NCBI GenBank assembly: GCA_027484655.1 | Contig: JAIXSM010000072.1 | Coordinates: 1-51,970 of the forward strand | Origin: Hyphomicrobiales bacterium | GTDB taxonomy: Bacteria > Pseudomonadota > Alphaproteobacteria > Rhizobiales > Beijerinckiaceae | Length of the DNA stretch: 51,970 nt | Reading direction: 5' to 3' | Shown here: one piece after another, positions 9,023-19,797 of the stretch | Layout: the number at the start of each line of letters is the position of its first letter | Position numbering within the stretch: position 1 is the first letter of the stretch | Position numbers and translations under genes: made by a program | The notes under the pieces: model-generated | Told to the model about the DNA's origin: nothing | Databases searched by the model: none | What the model saw: the letters and a program-made list of their open reading frames with translations, nothing else

Positions 9023-10603
9023 ATGTCTTTCAAAGAACTCGGACTGAGTGAAAAGGTTTTGGCGGCTGTTGAAGCCGCCGGCTACACCGACGCTACCCCT
9101 ATCCAGGCGCAAGCCATCCCGCACGCGCTGACCGGCCGCGATATCCTCGGCATCGCCCAGACCGGCACCGGCAAGACCGCAGCGTTCACCCTGCCCATGC
9201 TTTCGCGGCTCGAAACCGGCCGCGCCCGGGCCCGCATGCCCCGCACGCTGATTCTCGAACCCACGCGCGAACTCGCGGCGCAGGTCGAGGAAAGCTTCGT
9301 CAAGTACGGCGCCAAGCACAAGCTGAACGTTGCGCTCCTGATCGGCGGGGTTGCCTTCGGCGACCAGGAAACCAAGATCATGCGCGGCGCCGACGTGCTG
9401 ATCGCCACCCCGGGCCGCCTCCTCGACTTCTACGAGCGCGGCAAGCTGCTGCTCACGGGCATCGAAATCCTCGTCATCGACGAGGCGGACCGCATGCTCG
9501 ACATGGGCTTCATCCCGGACATCGAGAAGACCTGCAAGCTGGTGCCGTTCACGCGCCAGACCCTCTTCTTCTCGGCGACGATGCCTCCCGAGATCACGCG
9601 CCTGACCGAGCAGTTCCTCCAGAACCCGGTCCGCGTTGAGGTCTCCCGCGTGGGGACGACCGCCTCCACGATCACCCAGACCTTCGTCGCCTCCCACGGC
9701 GGCGGCGCCAAGCGCGAAACCCTGCGCCAGTTGCTGCGGGCGCAAGAGGATTTCCGTAACGCGATTATCTTCTGCAACCGCAAGCGCGACGTGGCGATCC
9801 TGCACAAGTCGCTCACGAAACACGGTTTCTCAGCCGGCGCCCTGCACGGCGACATGGACCAGCCAGCCCGCATGGCCTCTCTGGACGCCTTCAAGCGCGG
9901 CGACGTCGCGTTGCTCGTCTGCTCGGATGTGGCGGCCCGCGGCCTCGATATTCCGGACGTGAGCCACGTCTTCAACTTCGATGTGCCGATCCACGCCGAT
10001 GACTATGTGCATCGAATCGGTCGCACAGGCCGCGCCGGCAAGCTCGGCGCCGCCATCACCATCGTCACGACCGATGACGCCAAGCATATCGCCGCCATCG
10101 AGAAGCTCATCAAGCTGGACTCCGCATGGGTCGGGCCAAAGCCCGACGAGTTGGGCGACGCCCCGCCGGAAGATCGTCCCCGCCGCCGCGGGGAGCGCGA
10201 CCGTGCCGGCAGCCGCGAGCGCGGCTCCCGCGAGGGTCGTGGACGCGAGGCTCGCTCAGAAGGTCGCGAGGCCCGCGAAGCGCGTCGCGAGCGGCGTCCC
10301 CGCCGCGAAGAGGTAGAGGCGACGGACGAGGTCGTCGAGGCTCTCGCCGAGGCTCCTGCGCCCGCGCCGCGCCGCGAGCGCCCTGCCCGCCCGGAGCGTG
10401 CGCCCCGTCAGGAGCGTCCAGAGCGCCCCGCCATGGTGGAGCGTAGCGCGCCTCGTGATGATCGCCCGCAGCGGGATGATCGCCGGCGCCGGCGCGACGA
10501 CGACGATGGCCCGCCCGTCGTGGGCATGGGCGACCACGTTCCGTCGTTCATGCTCAGGCCGGTTCCGCGCCGGACCCGTGAGAAAGCGTTGGCCGAGGAC
10601 TGA
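9023..10603 (+). CDS. DEAD-box ATP-dependent RNA helicase (RhlE-like)
   Basis: This enzyme unwinds short RNA duplexes in ribosome assembly or mRNA decay. In the 526-residue product the Q motif is at about 3-32, motif I AQTGTGKT at about 45-52, motif Ib TPGR near 129-132, motif II VIDEAD at about 151-156, SAT (motif III) shortly after, and HRIGRTGRAG (motif VI) near residue 335. From about residue 385 the chain becomes an extended Arg/Glu/Pro-rich disordered tail (RRGERDRAGSRERGSREGRG and similar), which typically gives non-specific RNA binding. The tail fits RhlE-type proteins. It stands alone with its own terminator. Confidence 0.93.
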   Translation: MSFKELGLSEKVLAAVEAAGYTDATPIQAQAIPHALTGRDILGIAQTGTGKTAAFTLPMLSRLETGRARARMPRTLILEPTRELAAQVEESFVKYGAKHKLNVALLIGGVAFGDQETKIMRGADVLIATPGRLLDFYERGKLLLTGIEILVIDEADRMLDMGFIPDIEKTCKLVPFTRQTLFFSATMPPEITRLTEQFLQNPVRVEVSRVGTTASTITQTFVASHGGGAKRETLRQLLRAQEDFRNAIIFCNRKRDVAILHKSLTKHGFSAGALHGDMDQPARMASLDAFKRGDVALLVCSDVAARGLDIPDVSHVFNFDVPIHADDYVHRIGRTGRAGKLGAAITIVTTDDAKHIAAIEKLIKLDSAWVGPKPDELGDAPPEDRPRRRGERDRAGSRERGSREGRGREARSEGREAREARRERRPRREEVEATDEVVEALAEAPAPAPRRERPARPERAPRQERPERPAMVERSAPRDDRPQRDDRRRRRDDDDGPPVVGMGDHVPSFMLRPVPRRTREKALAED

Positions 10604-10610
10604 CCTCAAC

Positions 10611-10640
10611 AAAAAACCCCGGGTTCGCCCCGGGGTTTTT
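10611..10640. terminator. Rho-independent terminator, bidirectional
   Basis: AAAAAACCCCGGG-ttcg-CCCCGGGGTTTTT follows the helicase stop by eight bases. The A-run on one side and T-run on the other let it work in both directions. It can therefore also end transcripts arriving from the UDP-glucuronate decarboxylase gene on the minus strand. Confidence 0.9.
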
Positions 10641-10644
10641 CATT

Positions 10645-10747
10645 CGGAGCGGAAACCGTCCTGATTGCATCAGGCCGTCCGCTCCATTTTCTTGTTTTTC
10701 GCATTTTCTTGCGTCCAACCGGCATCCACTTGGCCGCAAAATGCTCT
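10645..10747 (-). repeat. REP-like interspersed repeat, copy 1
   Basis: Read on the minus strand this matches the block at 21620-21725 over its whole length: both contain AGAGCATTTT, GATGCCGGTTGGACG, AAAATGCG, GGAGCGGACG, TGATGCAATCAGG and GGTTTCCGCTCC in the same order. It is non-coding and reaches the last codon of the neighbouring epimerase gene. Two copies in one window indicate a dispersed family. Confidence 0.8.
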
Positions 10748-11729
10748 ACCGCACGCCTTCGCGCTTCGGCTTGTAGATCTCGCCGCGCGCGAGCAGCGCA
10801 TCGAAGTAGGCGATGGTCTTTTCCAGACCTTCCCTGAGTTGCGTGCGCGGCGCCCAAGCCAAAGTCTCGCGCGCTTTGGCGATGTTGGGCTGGCGTTGCT
10901 TGGGATCGTCAGACGGCAGCGGCGCCGACATGACCCGGGACCGTGATCCGGTCAGCTCGACGACAAGATCCGCCAGTTCACGGATGGTGAACTCGTTCGG
11001 ATTGCCCAGGTTCATGGGGCCGGTCACCTCGTCAGGCGTATCCATCAAGCGCATGAAGCCATCCACGAGATCGTCCACATAGCAGAATGAACGCGTCTGT
11101 TGACCGTCGCCGTAGAGGGTGATGTCCGCGCCCTGAAGCGCCTGAACGATGAAGTTCGACACCACGCGCCCGTCATGCGGGTGCATGCGTGGGCCATACG
11201 TGTTGAAGATGCGCGCAACCTTCACCGACAGCTTGTGCTGCCTGCGGTAATCGAAGAACAGCGTCTCGGCGCAGCGCTTTCCCTCATCGTAGCAGGACCG
11301 GAAGCCGATGGGATTGACGTTGCCCCAGTAGGACTCCGGCTGCGGATGAACGACCGGATCGCCGTACACTTCCGATGTAGAAGCCTGGAAGATCTTCGCC
11401 TTCACGCGCTTGGCCAGCCCCAGCATGTTGATGGCGCCGATCACGCTCGTCTTCGTCGTCTGCACGGGATCGTACTGATAGTGCACGGGCGACGCCGGGC
11501 ACGCGAGATTGTAGATCTCGTCCACCTCGACATAGAGCGGAAACGTCACGTCATGGCGCATCAACTCGAAGCGCGGATGATCCAGCAGATGCTCCACGTT
11601 GCGCCGCGTGCTGGAGAAGAAGTTATCGACGCAGAGAACCTCGTCCCCGCGTTCAAGGAGCCGCTCACACAGGTGCGAACCAAGAAAGCCGGCGCCGCCG
11701 GTAACCAGAATGCGCTTTACAGAAGGCAT
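10746..11729 (-). CDS. UDP-glucuronate decarboxylase (UDP-xylose synthase), SDR family
   Basis: The enzyme converts UDP-glucuronate to UDP-xylose with bound NAD, supplying pentose for envelope or exported polysaccharides. The 327-residue product has the Rossmann motif GGAGFLG (about 11-17), the family-typical [15 protein letters not shown] (about 74-88), TSE at about 118-120 and the catalytic YxxxK at about 147-151 (CYDEGKR). An Arg-rich patch [15 protein letters not shown] follows. Those strings distinguish UXS from generic 4-epimerases. It lies 49 bp after a glycosyltransferase-like gene on the same strand, which supports a role in glycan assembly. Confidence 0.92.
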   Translation of the reverse strand: MPSVKRILVTGGAGFLGSHLCERLLERGDEVLCVDNFFSSTRRNVEHLLDHPRFELMRHDVTFPLYVEVDEIYNLACPASPVHYQYDPVQTTKTSVIGAINMLGLAKRVKAKIFQASTSEVYGDPVVHPQPESYWGNVNPIGFRSCYDEGKRCAETLFFDYRRQHKLSVKVARIFNTYGPRMHPHDGRVVSNFIVQALQGADITLYGDGQQTRSFCYVDDLVDGFMRLMDTPDEVTGPMNLGNPNEFTIRELADLVVELTGSRSRVMSAPLPSDDPKQRQPNIAKARETLAWAPRTQLREGLEKTIAYFDALLARGEIYKPKREGVR

Positions 11730-11778
11730 GTGGACAATCCCCTGCTTTTGAAATGATGAATAAACAAGCGGCTGTGAA

Positions 11779-12753
11779 TCAGGCTGCGCGCCAGCCGTCC
11801 CCCTCGCTCATGAGGCGACTGACGATCTGCTCAAGGTAATGGGCTGCCAGCGCCCGCCGGCTGAGATGCTGGTCGAAGTAGCTGCGGGCGTTGGCCGCAA
11901 GCTCCTCGATCCTGTCCGGGTTTCGCAGCAAATCCGCGCAGGCGTCAGCGGCTTCGGCCGGCGTATCCACGAGAACAATGTCACGGCCATCCACCAGTTC
12001 GACTGGCAGGCGGTTGCCGTGACGCGCAGCGACGATGCAACTCCCGATGGCGAGATAGTCGACCAGCCTGAAGCAGAAATCACCCTGCCCCGGCAGATCG
12101 ATGAGCACGCGGGCGCGCGCGACCTCCGTCAGGAAACCGCTGGGTCGCAACATCCGGAAGCCCCCGGTGAAGCGGAACCTGCCGTCATTCCCGAGCGCAT
12201 CGAGGTAAGGCCTGCGACGGTCATAACCGAACGCCGCGCCAAAGCGGCCGTGCACCTCATGGGCAAAGCGTCGGGCATCACGAAGCCGGCGCAGAGCCGG
12301 CAGCATCGGATAGAGCCCTGCCCCGCACGCGGGCGTGTATCCGCCCGGGACGACATTCGCGTGGGAATACCCGTCGCGGGCGAATTGCATCTTGAAGTAG
12401 AGAAACACCCGCCCCGGCAGCGCAGGATCGATGCTCGACGTGTCGCCGCAATCGATGACGACAGGATAAATCCGTCCGCGCCAGCGCACGTCGATCACCT
12501 CGCAATCGCGGGTCGGCGGGCGCATGTGGGTGGCGTCATCCACCTGCGTCAGGGCCGACATCCCCGTGCGCAGGTAATTCAGCCAGATCGCGAAGGGCTC
12601 CCAGCTATAGGCTGCCGGCCACTCGATACGCAGCTCCTCCAGCCCCTCCGGCGAGGCAACGCGCGGTTCGCAATCGCCGGCAAGGGCGCTGTAGCTCTTG
12701 AGCCCGATCTCGTGGGCGCGGTCGCGCAGGGTCGCGATCGGGGAAACGCGCAT
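11779..12753 (-). CDS. Glycosyltransferase-like protein (GT-B C-terminal domain)
   Basis: A 324-residue protein whose last third, from [20 protein letters not shown] to the C-terminus, resembles the nucleotide-sugar-binding half of GT-B glycosyltransferases. That part includes the pattern '[14 protein letters not shown]...[18 protein letters not shown]' and a terminal helix region with [16 protein letters not shown]. The N-terminal part is not recognised, and the acceptor and donor cannot be told. The ATG at 12753 is used; an in-frame ATG at 12768 is also possible, because GCGAGG is equally badly placed for either. It precedes the UDP-xylose synthase gene, so a role in glycan synthesis is likely. 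Confidence 0.65.
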   Translation of the reverse strand: MRVSPIATLRDRAHEIGLKSYSALAGDCEPRVASPEGLEELRIEWPAAYSWEPFAIWLNYLRTGMSALTQVDDATHMRPPTRDCEVIDVRWRGRIYPVVIDCGDTSSIDPALPGRVFLYFKMQFARDGYSHANVVPGGYTPACGAGLYPMLPALRRLRDARRFAHEVHGRFGAAFGYDRRRPYLDALGNDGRFRFTGGFRMLRPSGFLTEVARARVLIDLPGQGDFCFRLVDYLAIGSCIVAARHGNRLPVELVDGRDIVLVDTPAEAADACADLLRNPDRIEELAANARSYFDQHLSRRALAAHYLEQIVSRLMSEGDGWRAA

Positions 12754-12962
12754 GTTCACAGGAAGCATCCTCGCTGCCGGACATCCCGAAGGCGGCAGCA
12801 AGGCTCATGCCGGCAAATCGACGAGAAACGGCTCGTTACGGGGGGCCGCCTTGTGCAGAACGCAAAAACTCTCGCAGGACGCGAAGAACGGCTGGCCACG
12901 CGCTCTTGCAAAACGCCAAGGCCAGATGGGCCAAGGTCAGCTGGCGCGATCCAGACGACCAA

Positions 12963-12993
12963 GAAAAAACCGCCGGGCGCAGGGCCCGGCGGT
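12963..12993 (-). terminator. Rho-independent terminator of lon
   Basis: On the minus strand ACCGCCGGGC pairs with GCCCGGCGGT around a five-base loop, followed by TTTTTTCTT. It begins about 40 bases after the lon stop codon. The rest of 12754-13035 shows no gene. Confidence 0.88.
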
Positions 12994-13035
12994 GCGTCAG
13001 ATCGGTTAAAGCCGCTACAGGAGGCGCGCGTCAGA

Positions 13036-15465
13036 TCAGTGCGCGCGCACGCCCGCTGCGTCGTCGTCCGCGCGGCGCGCCTTGGCGGCGGCGGCGGCTT
13101 CCTTCTCCTCATCCCACTCGATCGGCGTGGGCAGGCGCACCAGAGCGTGCTTCAACACCTCGTCCATGCGCGCGACCGGCACGATCTCCAGCCCGTTCTT
13201 CACCGAGGCCGGGATGTCCACGAGATCCTTCGCGTTATCCTCGGGGATCAGCACCTTCTTGAGGCCGCCACGAAGCGCCGCGAGCAGCTTCTCCTTCAGG
13301 CCGCCGATGGGCAGCACCCTGCCCCGCAGCGTCACCTCGCCGGTCATGGCGATGTCGCGGCGCACGGGAATGCTGGTCATCACCGAGACAATGGCGGTGG
13401 CCATGGCGATGCCGGCGGACGGCCCATCCTTCGGCGTCGCGCCCTCCGGCACGTGCACGTGGATGTCCTTACGCTCAAAGACAGGCGGTTCAATGCCGAA
13501 AGCGATGGAGCGCGAGCGCACGTAGGACGCGGCGGCGGAGATGGACTCCTTCATCACTTCCTTCAGGTTGCCCGTGACCGTCATCCGCCCCTTGCCGGGC
13601 ATCATGACGCCTTCGATGGTCAGCAACTCGCCGCCGACCTCGGTCCAGGCCAGACCCGTGACCACGCCCACCTGATCTTCCGACTCAGCCTCGCCGTAGC
13701 GATACTTCGGCACCCCAAGATAGGTGGAGAGGTTCTCGAGGTTCACCTGAACCTTCTTCTTCTTCGAGGTGAGCAACTCCTTCACCGCCTTGCGGGCGAG
13801 ATTGGAGATTTCACGCTCAAGATTACGTACGCCCGCCTCGCGGGTGTAGCGGCGGATCAGCTCCAGCAAGGCGGCGTCATTGACGCTCCACTCCGTGGGC
13901 GAAAGCCCGTGCTTGTGGGTCGTCGCCGGCAGAAGATGCTTGCGCGAAATCTCAAGCTTCTCCTCCTCCGTGTACCCGGCGATGCGGATGATCTCCATGC
14001 GGTCCATGAGCGGCGCAGGGATGTTCAGCGTGTTCGCCGTGGTCACGAACATGACGCCCGAAAGATCATAATCGACCTCGAGGTAATGGTCGTTGAAGGA
14101 CTGGTTCTGCTCGGGGTCAAGCACCTCCAGCAGCGCCGAAGACGGATCGCCGCGGAAGTCCATGCCCATCTTGTCGATCTCGTCGAGCAGGAAGAGCGGA
14201 TTGGACGTCTTCGCCTTGCGCATCGACTGGATGATCTTGCCGGGCATCGAGCCGATGTAGGTGCGCCGATGACCGCGGATCTCCGCCTCGTCGCGCACGC
14301 CGCCGAGCGACATGCGCACGAACTCGCGGCCCGTGGCCTTCGCGATGGACTTGCCCAGCGACGTCTTGCCGACGCCCGGAGGACCGACGAGGCAAAGGAT
14401 CGGCCCGGCGAGCTTGTTGGCGCGCTGCTGCACAGCCAGGTACTCGACAATGCGCTCCTTGACCTTCTCAAGGCCGTAGTGATCGGCGTCGAGCACATCC
14501 TGCGCGAGGTTGAGATCCTTCTTGACCTTGGAGCGCTTGCCCCACGGGATCGAGATCAGCCAGTCGAGATAGTTGCGAACCACCGTCGCCTCGGCCGACA
14601 TCGGGCTCATCTGGCGCAGCTTCTTCAGCTCCGCCATCGCCTTGTCGTTGGCTTCCTTCGACAGCTTGGTGTTCTTGATGCGCTCCTCAAGCTCGCCCAG
14701 CTCGTCGCGGCCGTCCTCGTCGCCAAGCTCCTTCTGGATCGCCTTCATCTGCTCGTTGAGGTAGTACTCGCGCTGCGTCTTCTCCATCTGGCGCTTGACG
14801 CGCGTGCGGATGCGCTTCTCGACCTGCAGGACGGAGATCTCGCTCTCCATCATGCCGAGGCACTTCTCCAGACGCTTGGCGACGGACTCCGTCTCAAGAA
14901 TGTCCTGCTTGTCGCCGATCTTGATCGACAGGTGCGAGGCGACAGTATCGGCCAGCTTCGAGAAATCCTCGATCTGGCCAACAGCCGCCACAACCTCCGC
15001 GGACACCTTCTTGTTGAGCTTCACGTAGCTCTCGAACTCGGAGACGACGGAGCGCGCAAGCGCCTCGACCTCGACCGGCTCGCCGAGATCCTCGGCGATC
15101 ACGCTCGCCTCCGCTTCGTAATACTCCTCGGTGCGCACGTAGCGCTTCACCGACGCGCGCGCTGCGCCCTCGACGAGCACTTTCACCGTGCCGTCCGGCA
15201 GCTTCAGCAACTGGAGAACCGTGGCGAGCGTGCCCATGGAGAAGATCGACTCCTCCGACGGATCATCCTCAGCGGCATTCTTCTGGGTCGCGAGCAGGAT
15301 GTGGCGATCGCCCTTCATCACCTCTTCAAGCGCGCGAATGGACTTTTCGCGCCCAACAAAAAGCGGAACGATCATGTGAGGGAACACAACGATGTCGCGC
15401 AGCGGGAGAACGGGATAAATCTCGACCACTCCAGGCTTCGCCAATGCACGCTTTTCAGTTGTCAT
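13036..15465 (-). CDS. lon: ATP-dependent Lon protease
   Basis: Lon is a cytoplasmic AAA+ serine protease that degrades misfolded and regulatory proteins. The 809-residue product has the N-terminal substrate domain ([20 protein letters not shown] near the start), coiled-coil region around 190-270 ([20 protein letters not shown]), Walker [10 protein letters not shown] near residue 360 and Walker [11 protein letters not shown]. In the protease domain the catalytic Ser is in [11 protein letters not shown] and the Lys in [10 protein letters not shown]. Length and domain order are standard. AGGACA lies upstream of the ATG at 15465. A heat-shock-type promoter is visible about 200 bases upstream. 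It follows clpX in the tig-clpP-clpX-lon block. Confidence 0.97.
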   Translation of the reverse strand: MTTEKRALAKPGVVEIYPVLPLRDIVVFPHMIVPLFVGREKSIRALEEVMKGDRHILLATQKNAAEDDPSEESIFSMGTLATVLQLLKLPDGTVKVLVEGAARASVKRYVRTEEYYEAEASVIAEDLGEPVEVEALARSVVSEFESYVKLNKKVSAEVVAAVGQIEDFSKLADTVASHLSIKIGDKQDILETESVAKRLEKCLGMMESEISVLQVEKRIRTRVKRQMEKTQREYYLNEQMKAIQKELGDEDGRDELGELEERIKNTKLSKEANDKAMAELKKLRQMSPMSAEATVVRNYLDWLISIPWGKRSKVKKDLNLAQDVLDADHYGLEKVKERIVEYLAVQQRANKLAGPILCLVGPPGVGKTSLGKSIAKATGREFVRMSLGGVRDEAEIRGHRRTYIGSMPGKIIQSMRKAKTSNPLFLLDEIDKMGMDFRGDPSSALLEVLDPEQNQSFNDHYLEVDYDLSGVMFVTTANTLNIPAPLMDRMEIIRIAGYTEEEKLEISRKHLLPATTHKHGLSPTEWSVNDAALLELIRRYTREAGVRNLEREISNLARKAVKELLTSKKKKVQVNLENLSTYLGVPKYRYGEAESEDQVGVVTGLAWTEVGGELLTIEGVMMPGKGRMTVTGNLKEVMKESISAAASYVRSRSIAFGIEPPVFERKDIHVHVPEGATPKDGPSAGIAMATAIVSVMTSIPVRRDIAMTGEVTLRGRVLPIGGLKEKLLAALRGGLKKVLIPEDNAKDLVDIPASVKNGLEIVPVARMDEVLKHALVRLPTPIEWDEEKEAAAAAKARRADDDAAGVRAH

Positions 15466-15673
15466 TTTCTGTGTCCTGTTGCGACGTCGCTCGCTCCGGT
15501 CGGCTGCGCTCGACGTGACGCCTCGCCGTCACAAAATCAGATTCGCCAGTGTCCTGGAAACCGGGCCTGTGGGCAGACATCTTGCCGGAGGCCCTGCGAT
15601 AGGCGCCGCCAGCGGTGGGATTGAAACGAAAGCGGCCCCGACGCATCGCCGAAGCCGCACTCCGTCCCAACTG

Positions 15674-15702
15674 ACATGGCCCCCGTCGGGGCGCCTTTCA
15701 AG
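15674..15702 (-). promoter_or_regulatory. Candidate RpoH (sigma-32) promoter of lon
   Basis: On the minus strand CTTGAAA (15702-15696) and CCATGT (15679-15674) are separated by 16 bases, close to the heat-shock consensus CTTGAAA / CCCAT-T. The predicted leader is about 200 bases. lon belongs to the RpoH regulon in studied alphaproteobacteria, which fits. The -35 overlaps the foot of the clpX terminator hairpin. Confidence 0.5.
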
Positions 15703-15728
15703 ACGCCGCGACATCTGCGCGGCGTCTT
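15700..15728 (-). terminator. Terminator-like hairpin after clpX
   Basis: An 11-bp perfect stem, AAGACGCCGCG with CGCGGCGTCTT and a seven-base loop, lies about 35 bases after the clpX stop. There is no good T-run, so it may only stabilise the transcript end. Confidence 0.6.
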
Positions 15729-15764
15729 CAGAAGAGCGTTGCGGCAAGCCTGCGCGGCAAAGGC

Positions 15765-17030
<1,266 letters not shown>

Positions 17031-17085
17031 TTCATTCTCCGTCCAGGCCCGAGGCCGACAAGTCGGATTCGCGACCGTTTTCTAG

Positions 17086-17114
17086 ATTATAGGCGGCGGC
17101 TTTAAGAAACTGTA
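17086..17114 (-). promoter_or_regulatory. Probable clpX promoter
   Basis: A perfect TATAAT lies on the minus strand at 17091-17086, with a weak TACAGT 17 bases upstream. The predicted leader is about 50 bases. The remaining clpX-clpP gap (17115-17396) holds only the clpP hairpin. Confidence 0.45.
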
Positions 17115-17359
17115 GCCCGGGACGCGCAACAGCCGGTCACATAATCCGGCCCCGGAGCGCCGCCTGCGCCCAATGTTCATGATGCGATGCAACCACGGCT
17201 TCGGGCCGCGATCAAGCGGAGCAGCGACAAACAATCCCGCCGCCCGCGCAACAAAAGCGCGGGAGCCGTGTCCGCACCGCAGGGAATAAGTACACAAGCG
17301 GAGCTTCCCCCGCCTGCCGACGCGGCCGGCGCCAAACGCCCGCCGCGACCATAGGCCCC

Positions 17360-17387
17360 GCCGATCACGAAAGCGTGATCGAACGGC
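17360..17387 (-). terminator. Hairpin after clpP
   Basis: GATCACG pairs with CGTGATC around a four-base loop, extended by GCC/GGC outside, directly after the clpP stop. No T-run follows, so termination strength is uncertain. Confidence 0.5.
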
Positions 17388-17396
17388 GAGCAACCC

Positions 17397-18029
17397 TCAC
17401 TTCGAGTCAGCGACCTCGTCCGGGCGCTTCTCAAGCACCTGATCGATGATCCCGAACGCCTTGGCCTCTTCGGCGGTCATGAAATGGTCGCGGTCCAGGG
17501 TGCGCTCGATTGTCTCGTAGTCGCGGCCCGTGTGCTTCACATAGACCTCGTTCAGGCGACGCTTGATCTTGAGGATGTCCTCGGCGTGGCGCTGAATGTC
17601 GGACGCCTGACCCTGGAACCCGCCCGAGGGCTGGTGGACCATGACCCGCGAGTTCGACAGGCAGAAGCGCATATCCTTCTCGCCGCCGCACAGAAGCAGC
17701 GAACCCATGGACGCGGCCTGACCGATGCACAGGGTCGACACCTTGGGACGGATGAACTGCATCGTGTCGTAGATCGACAGACCGGACGTCACTACGCCGC
17801 CGGGCGAGTTGATGTAGAGGTAGATTTCCTTCTTGGGGTTGTCCGCCTCAAGGAAAAGGAGCTGGGCGACGACGAGGGTCGCCATCTGGTCCTCGACCGG
17901 ACCCGCGAGGAAAATGATGCGCTCTTTGAGAAGCCTGGAGAAAATGTCGTAACGATAAGACCCGCGCGAGGTGACTTCCTCGACGCTGGGGATCACGAAG
18001 GAATTGTAAAGGCTGATAGGATCGCGCAT
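17397..18029 (-). CDS. clpP: ATP-dependent Clp protease proteolytic subunit ClpP
   Basis: ClpP is the self-compartmentalised serine protease that partners ClpX or ClpA. The 210-residue product has the catalytic Ser in IGQAASMGS, His in MVHQPSGG and Asp in TLDRDHFM. The start is set at the ATG giving MRDPISLYN, because alphaproteobacterial ClpP proteins normally begin MRDP and a promoter-like TTGCGC-16-TATGTT ends right at the alternative GTG at 18068. The stretch [20 protein letters not shown] differs from the usual VPMVVEQT sequence, a modest divergence in the processed N-terminal region. tig lies upstream, with a terminator between. Confidence 0.94.
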   Translation of the reverse strand: MRDPISLYNSFVIPSVEEVTSRGSYRYDIFSRLLKERIIFLAGPVEDQMATLVVAQLLFLEADNPKKEIYLYINSPGGVVTSGLSIYDTMQFIRPKVSTLCIGQAASMGSLLLCGGEKDMRFCLSNSRVMVHQPSGGFQGQASDIQRHAEDILKIKRRLNEVYVKHTGRDYETIERTLDRDHFMTAEEAKAFGIIDQVLEKRPDEVADSK

Positions 18030-18080
18030 CGGGCTCTGTCTCTGTGCCGCCAGGGCGACGGCCTCCACAACATAGTCAGC

Positions 18081-18109
18081 AAAACGCGGCGCGCAATGGG
18101 CGCCGCGTT
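18081..18109 (-). terminator. Rho-independent terminator of tig
   Basis: On the minus strand AACGCGGCG pairs with CGCCGCGTT around nine bases, followed by TTGC (the stem's closing TT makes TTTT). It lies about 35 bases after the tig stop and before the clpP promoter. Confidence 0.75.
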
Positions 18110-18142
18110 CGCGGTTCAGGATAGGTTACCGAAGGTTGGGAG

Positions 18143-19498
18143 TTACGCCTTGGGCGCCTCCGCCTCGTCTTCCTTCAGCAGCTCATCCTTCGACACGGTT
18201 TTGTCCGTCACCTTGGCCTTGGAGACAATCACGTCGACCACTTTCTCCTCGTAGAGAGGAGCGCGGATCTGCGCCACGGCCTGGGGGTTCTTCTGGTAGA
18301 AGTCCCACACCATCTTTTCCTGGCCGGGGTACTGGCGAGCCTGCTCGACAATGGCGGCGGAGAGTTCGTCTTCGGTGACCTGCACCTTCTCCTGCTCGCC
18401 AACTTCGGCCATCAGCAGGCCAAGGCGCACGCGGCGCTGGGCGATTCCACGATACTCGGCGCGGGCGGCCTCCTCGGTCGTGTTCTCGTCGGCGAAGGTC
18501 TTGCCGCTCTGCTGCTGCTCTTCCTGCACGCGCTGCCAGATCGTGTTGAACTCCTGCTCGACGAGCGTCTCGGGAAGCTCGAACGAGTAGCGGGCGTCAA
18601 GGGCGTCGAGGAGAGCGCGCTTCAGCTTGGCGCGCGACACCTGATCCAGCTCGCGCTGCATCGTGGAGCGGATCGCGTCCTTGAGCTTGTCGAGGCTCTC
18701 CATGCCGTAGCTCTTGGCGAACTCGTCACCGATCACCAGCTCGCCGGGAGCGGCGACGGCCTGCACGGTCACGTCAAACGACGCGTCCTTGCCGGCGAGG
18801 TGAGCAGCCTGATACTGCTCGGGAAACTTGACGTTCACGACGCGGCTCTCGCCGGCGGAAGCGCCCACGAGCTGGTCCTCGAAGCCGGGAATGAACTGGC
18901 CGGACCCGAGAACGAGATCGAGCCCCTCGCCCTTGCCGCCCTCAAACTCGACGCCGTCGATCTTGCCGACGAAATCGATGGTGAGCTTGTCGCCGTTCGC
19001 GGCGGCGCCTTCCTTCGGGCTGAAGGGGCGCGACTGCGACGCCATGCGCTCCAGCGCCTGATCGACCTCCGCCTCGTCCACCGCAGCGACCGGACGCTCC
19101 AGCGCCACGTCATCGAAGGAGCCGACCTCGAACTTCGGCAGCACCTCAAGCTTTACCGTGAAGGCAAGGTCGCCAGTGGCTTCCATGGCCTTCTTCACGC
19201 CCTCGTCGCCGCCCTCAATATCGATGGTCGGCTCGTTGGCCAGACGCAGCGAGTGATCCTCGACGATCTTGCGATTCGCCTCGTTGACGGCGTTCTGGAG
19301 CACGTCGCCCATGACCTGCTTGCCATAGAGCTTGCGCAGGTGGCCGGGCGGCACCTTCCCGGGACGGAAACCGTTGATCCGGACCTTGTCCTTCATGTTG
19401 TCGAGTTCGTCTTCGAGGCGCTTGGCCAGGTCCTGCATGGGCAGCACCACCTTGTAGGCGCGCTTGAGACCGTCCGAGAGGGTTTCAGTGACCTGCAT
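18143..19498 (-). CDS. tig: Trigger factor (ribosome-associated chaperone, peptidyl-prolyl isomerase)
   Basis: Trigger factor binds nascent chains at the ribosome exit. The 451-residue product shows the ribosome-binding loop [17 protein letters not shown] (about 44-60, close to the classical GFRxGKxP), a central FKBP-like isomerase domain ([20 protein letters not shown] near 170-190, then [20 protein letters not shown]) and a helical C-terminal chaperone domain. Length is typical. It heads the tig-clpP-clpX-lon proteostasis block, an order conserved in many proteobacteria, and lies about 85 bp from the tRNA-Leu gene. Confidence 0.95.
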   Translation of the reverse strand: MQVTETLSDGLKRAYKVVLPMQDLAKRLEDELDNMKDKVRINGFRPGKVPPGHLRKLYGKQVMGDVLQNAVNEANRKIVEDHSLRLANEPTIDIEGGDEGVKKAMEATGDLAFTVKLEVLPKFEVGSFDDVALERPVAAVDEAEVDQALERMASQSRPFSPKEGAAANGDKLTIDFVGKIDGVEFEGGKGEGLDLVLGSGQFIPGFEDQLVGASAGESRVVNVKFPEQYQAAHLAGKDASFDVTVQAVAAPGELVIGDEFAKSYGMESLDKLKDAIRSTMQRELDQVSRAKLKRALLDALDARYSFELPETLVEQEFNTIWQRVQEEQQQSGKTFADENTTEEAARAEYRGIAQRRVRLGLLMAEVGEQEKVQVTEDELSAAIVEQARQYPGQEKMVWDFYQKNPQAVAQIRAPLYEEKVVDVIVSKAKVTDKTVSKDELLKEDEAEAPKA

Positions 19499-19583
19499 AT
19501 CGTTCGCCTTCTCAAATGCTGCAGGCGGCGGGCAGTTTCCCGCGCCTCAATTGAACTCCTGGGATGCGGCGAGCTTCGGAGCT

Positions 19584-19668
19584 TGGTGCGGGCGGAGGGA
19601 CTCGAACCCCCATGCCTTTCGGCGGTGGAACCTAAATCCACTGCGTCTACCAGTTCCGCCACGCCCGC
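19584..19668 (-). tRNA. tRNA-Leu (anticodon UAG)
   Basis: On the minus strand the acceptor GCGGGCG pairs with CGCCCGC and is followed by discriminator A and encoded CCA. The anticodon stem GTGGA/TCCAC encloses TTTAGGT, giving anticodon TAG. The T loop GGTTCGAGTCC is canonical, and a class-II variable arm (CGCCGAAAGGCAT) is present, as expected of tRNA-Leu. No element is integrated at its 3' end: the TRAP gene follows about 120 bp away. Confidence 0.95.
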
Positions 19669-19797
19669 CCGCTGCGGCAGCCGCCGGCACGATGCGCCCC
19701 GACCGGCTCGCCGCCGGGTGCGGCTCTATACCATGGGCGGCGCGGGAAGCGAGCAAAAAGTACGCTCCCCGCGCCGTCTTCGAGGCGGACCCCGCCT

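Noticed and set aside
11839-15624. A 1261-codon open frame on the plus strand
   Set aside because: It is antisense to lon and the glycosyltransferase-like gene. The translation is low-complexity His/Arg/Leu/Asp, typical of the shadow of a high-G+C gene.
17082-17393. A 103-codon minus-strand frame between clpX and clpP
   Set aside because: Arg/Gly-rich, overlaps the clpX promoter and the clpP hairpin, and has no ribosome binding site.
19584-19668. tRNA-Leu as an island attachment site
   Set aside because: No repeat of its 3' end, integrase or foreign genes lie beside it; a normal TRAP operon follows.
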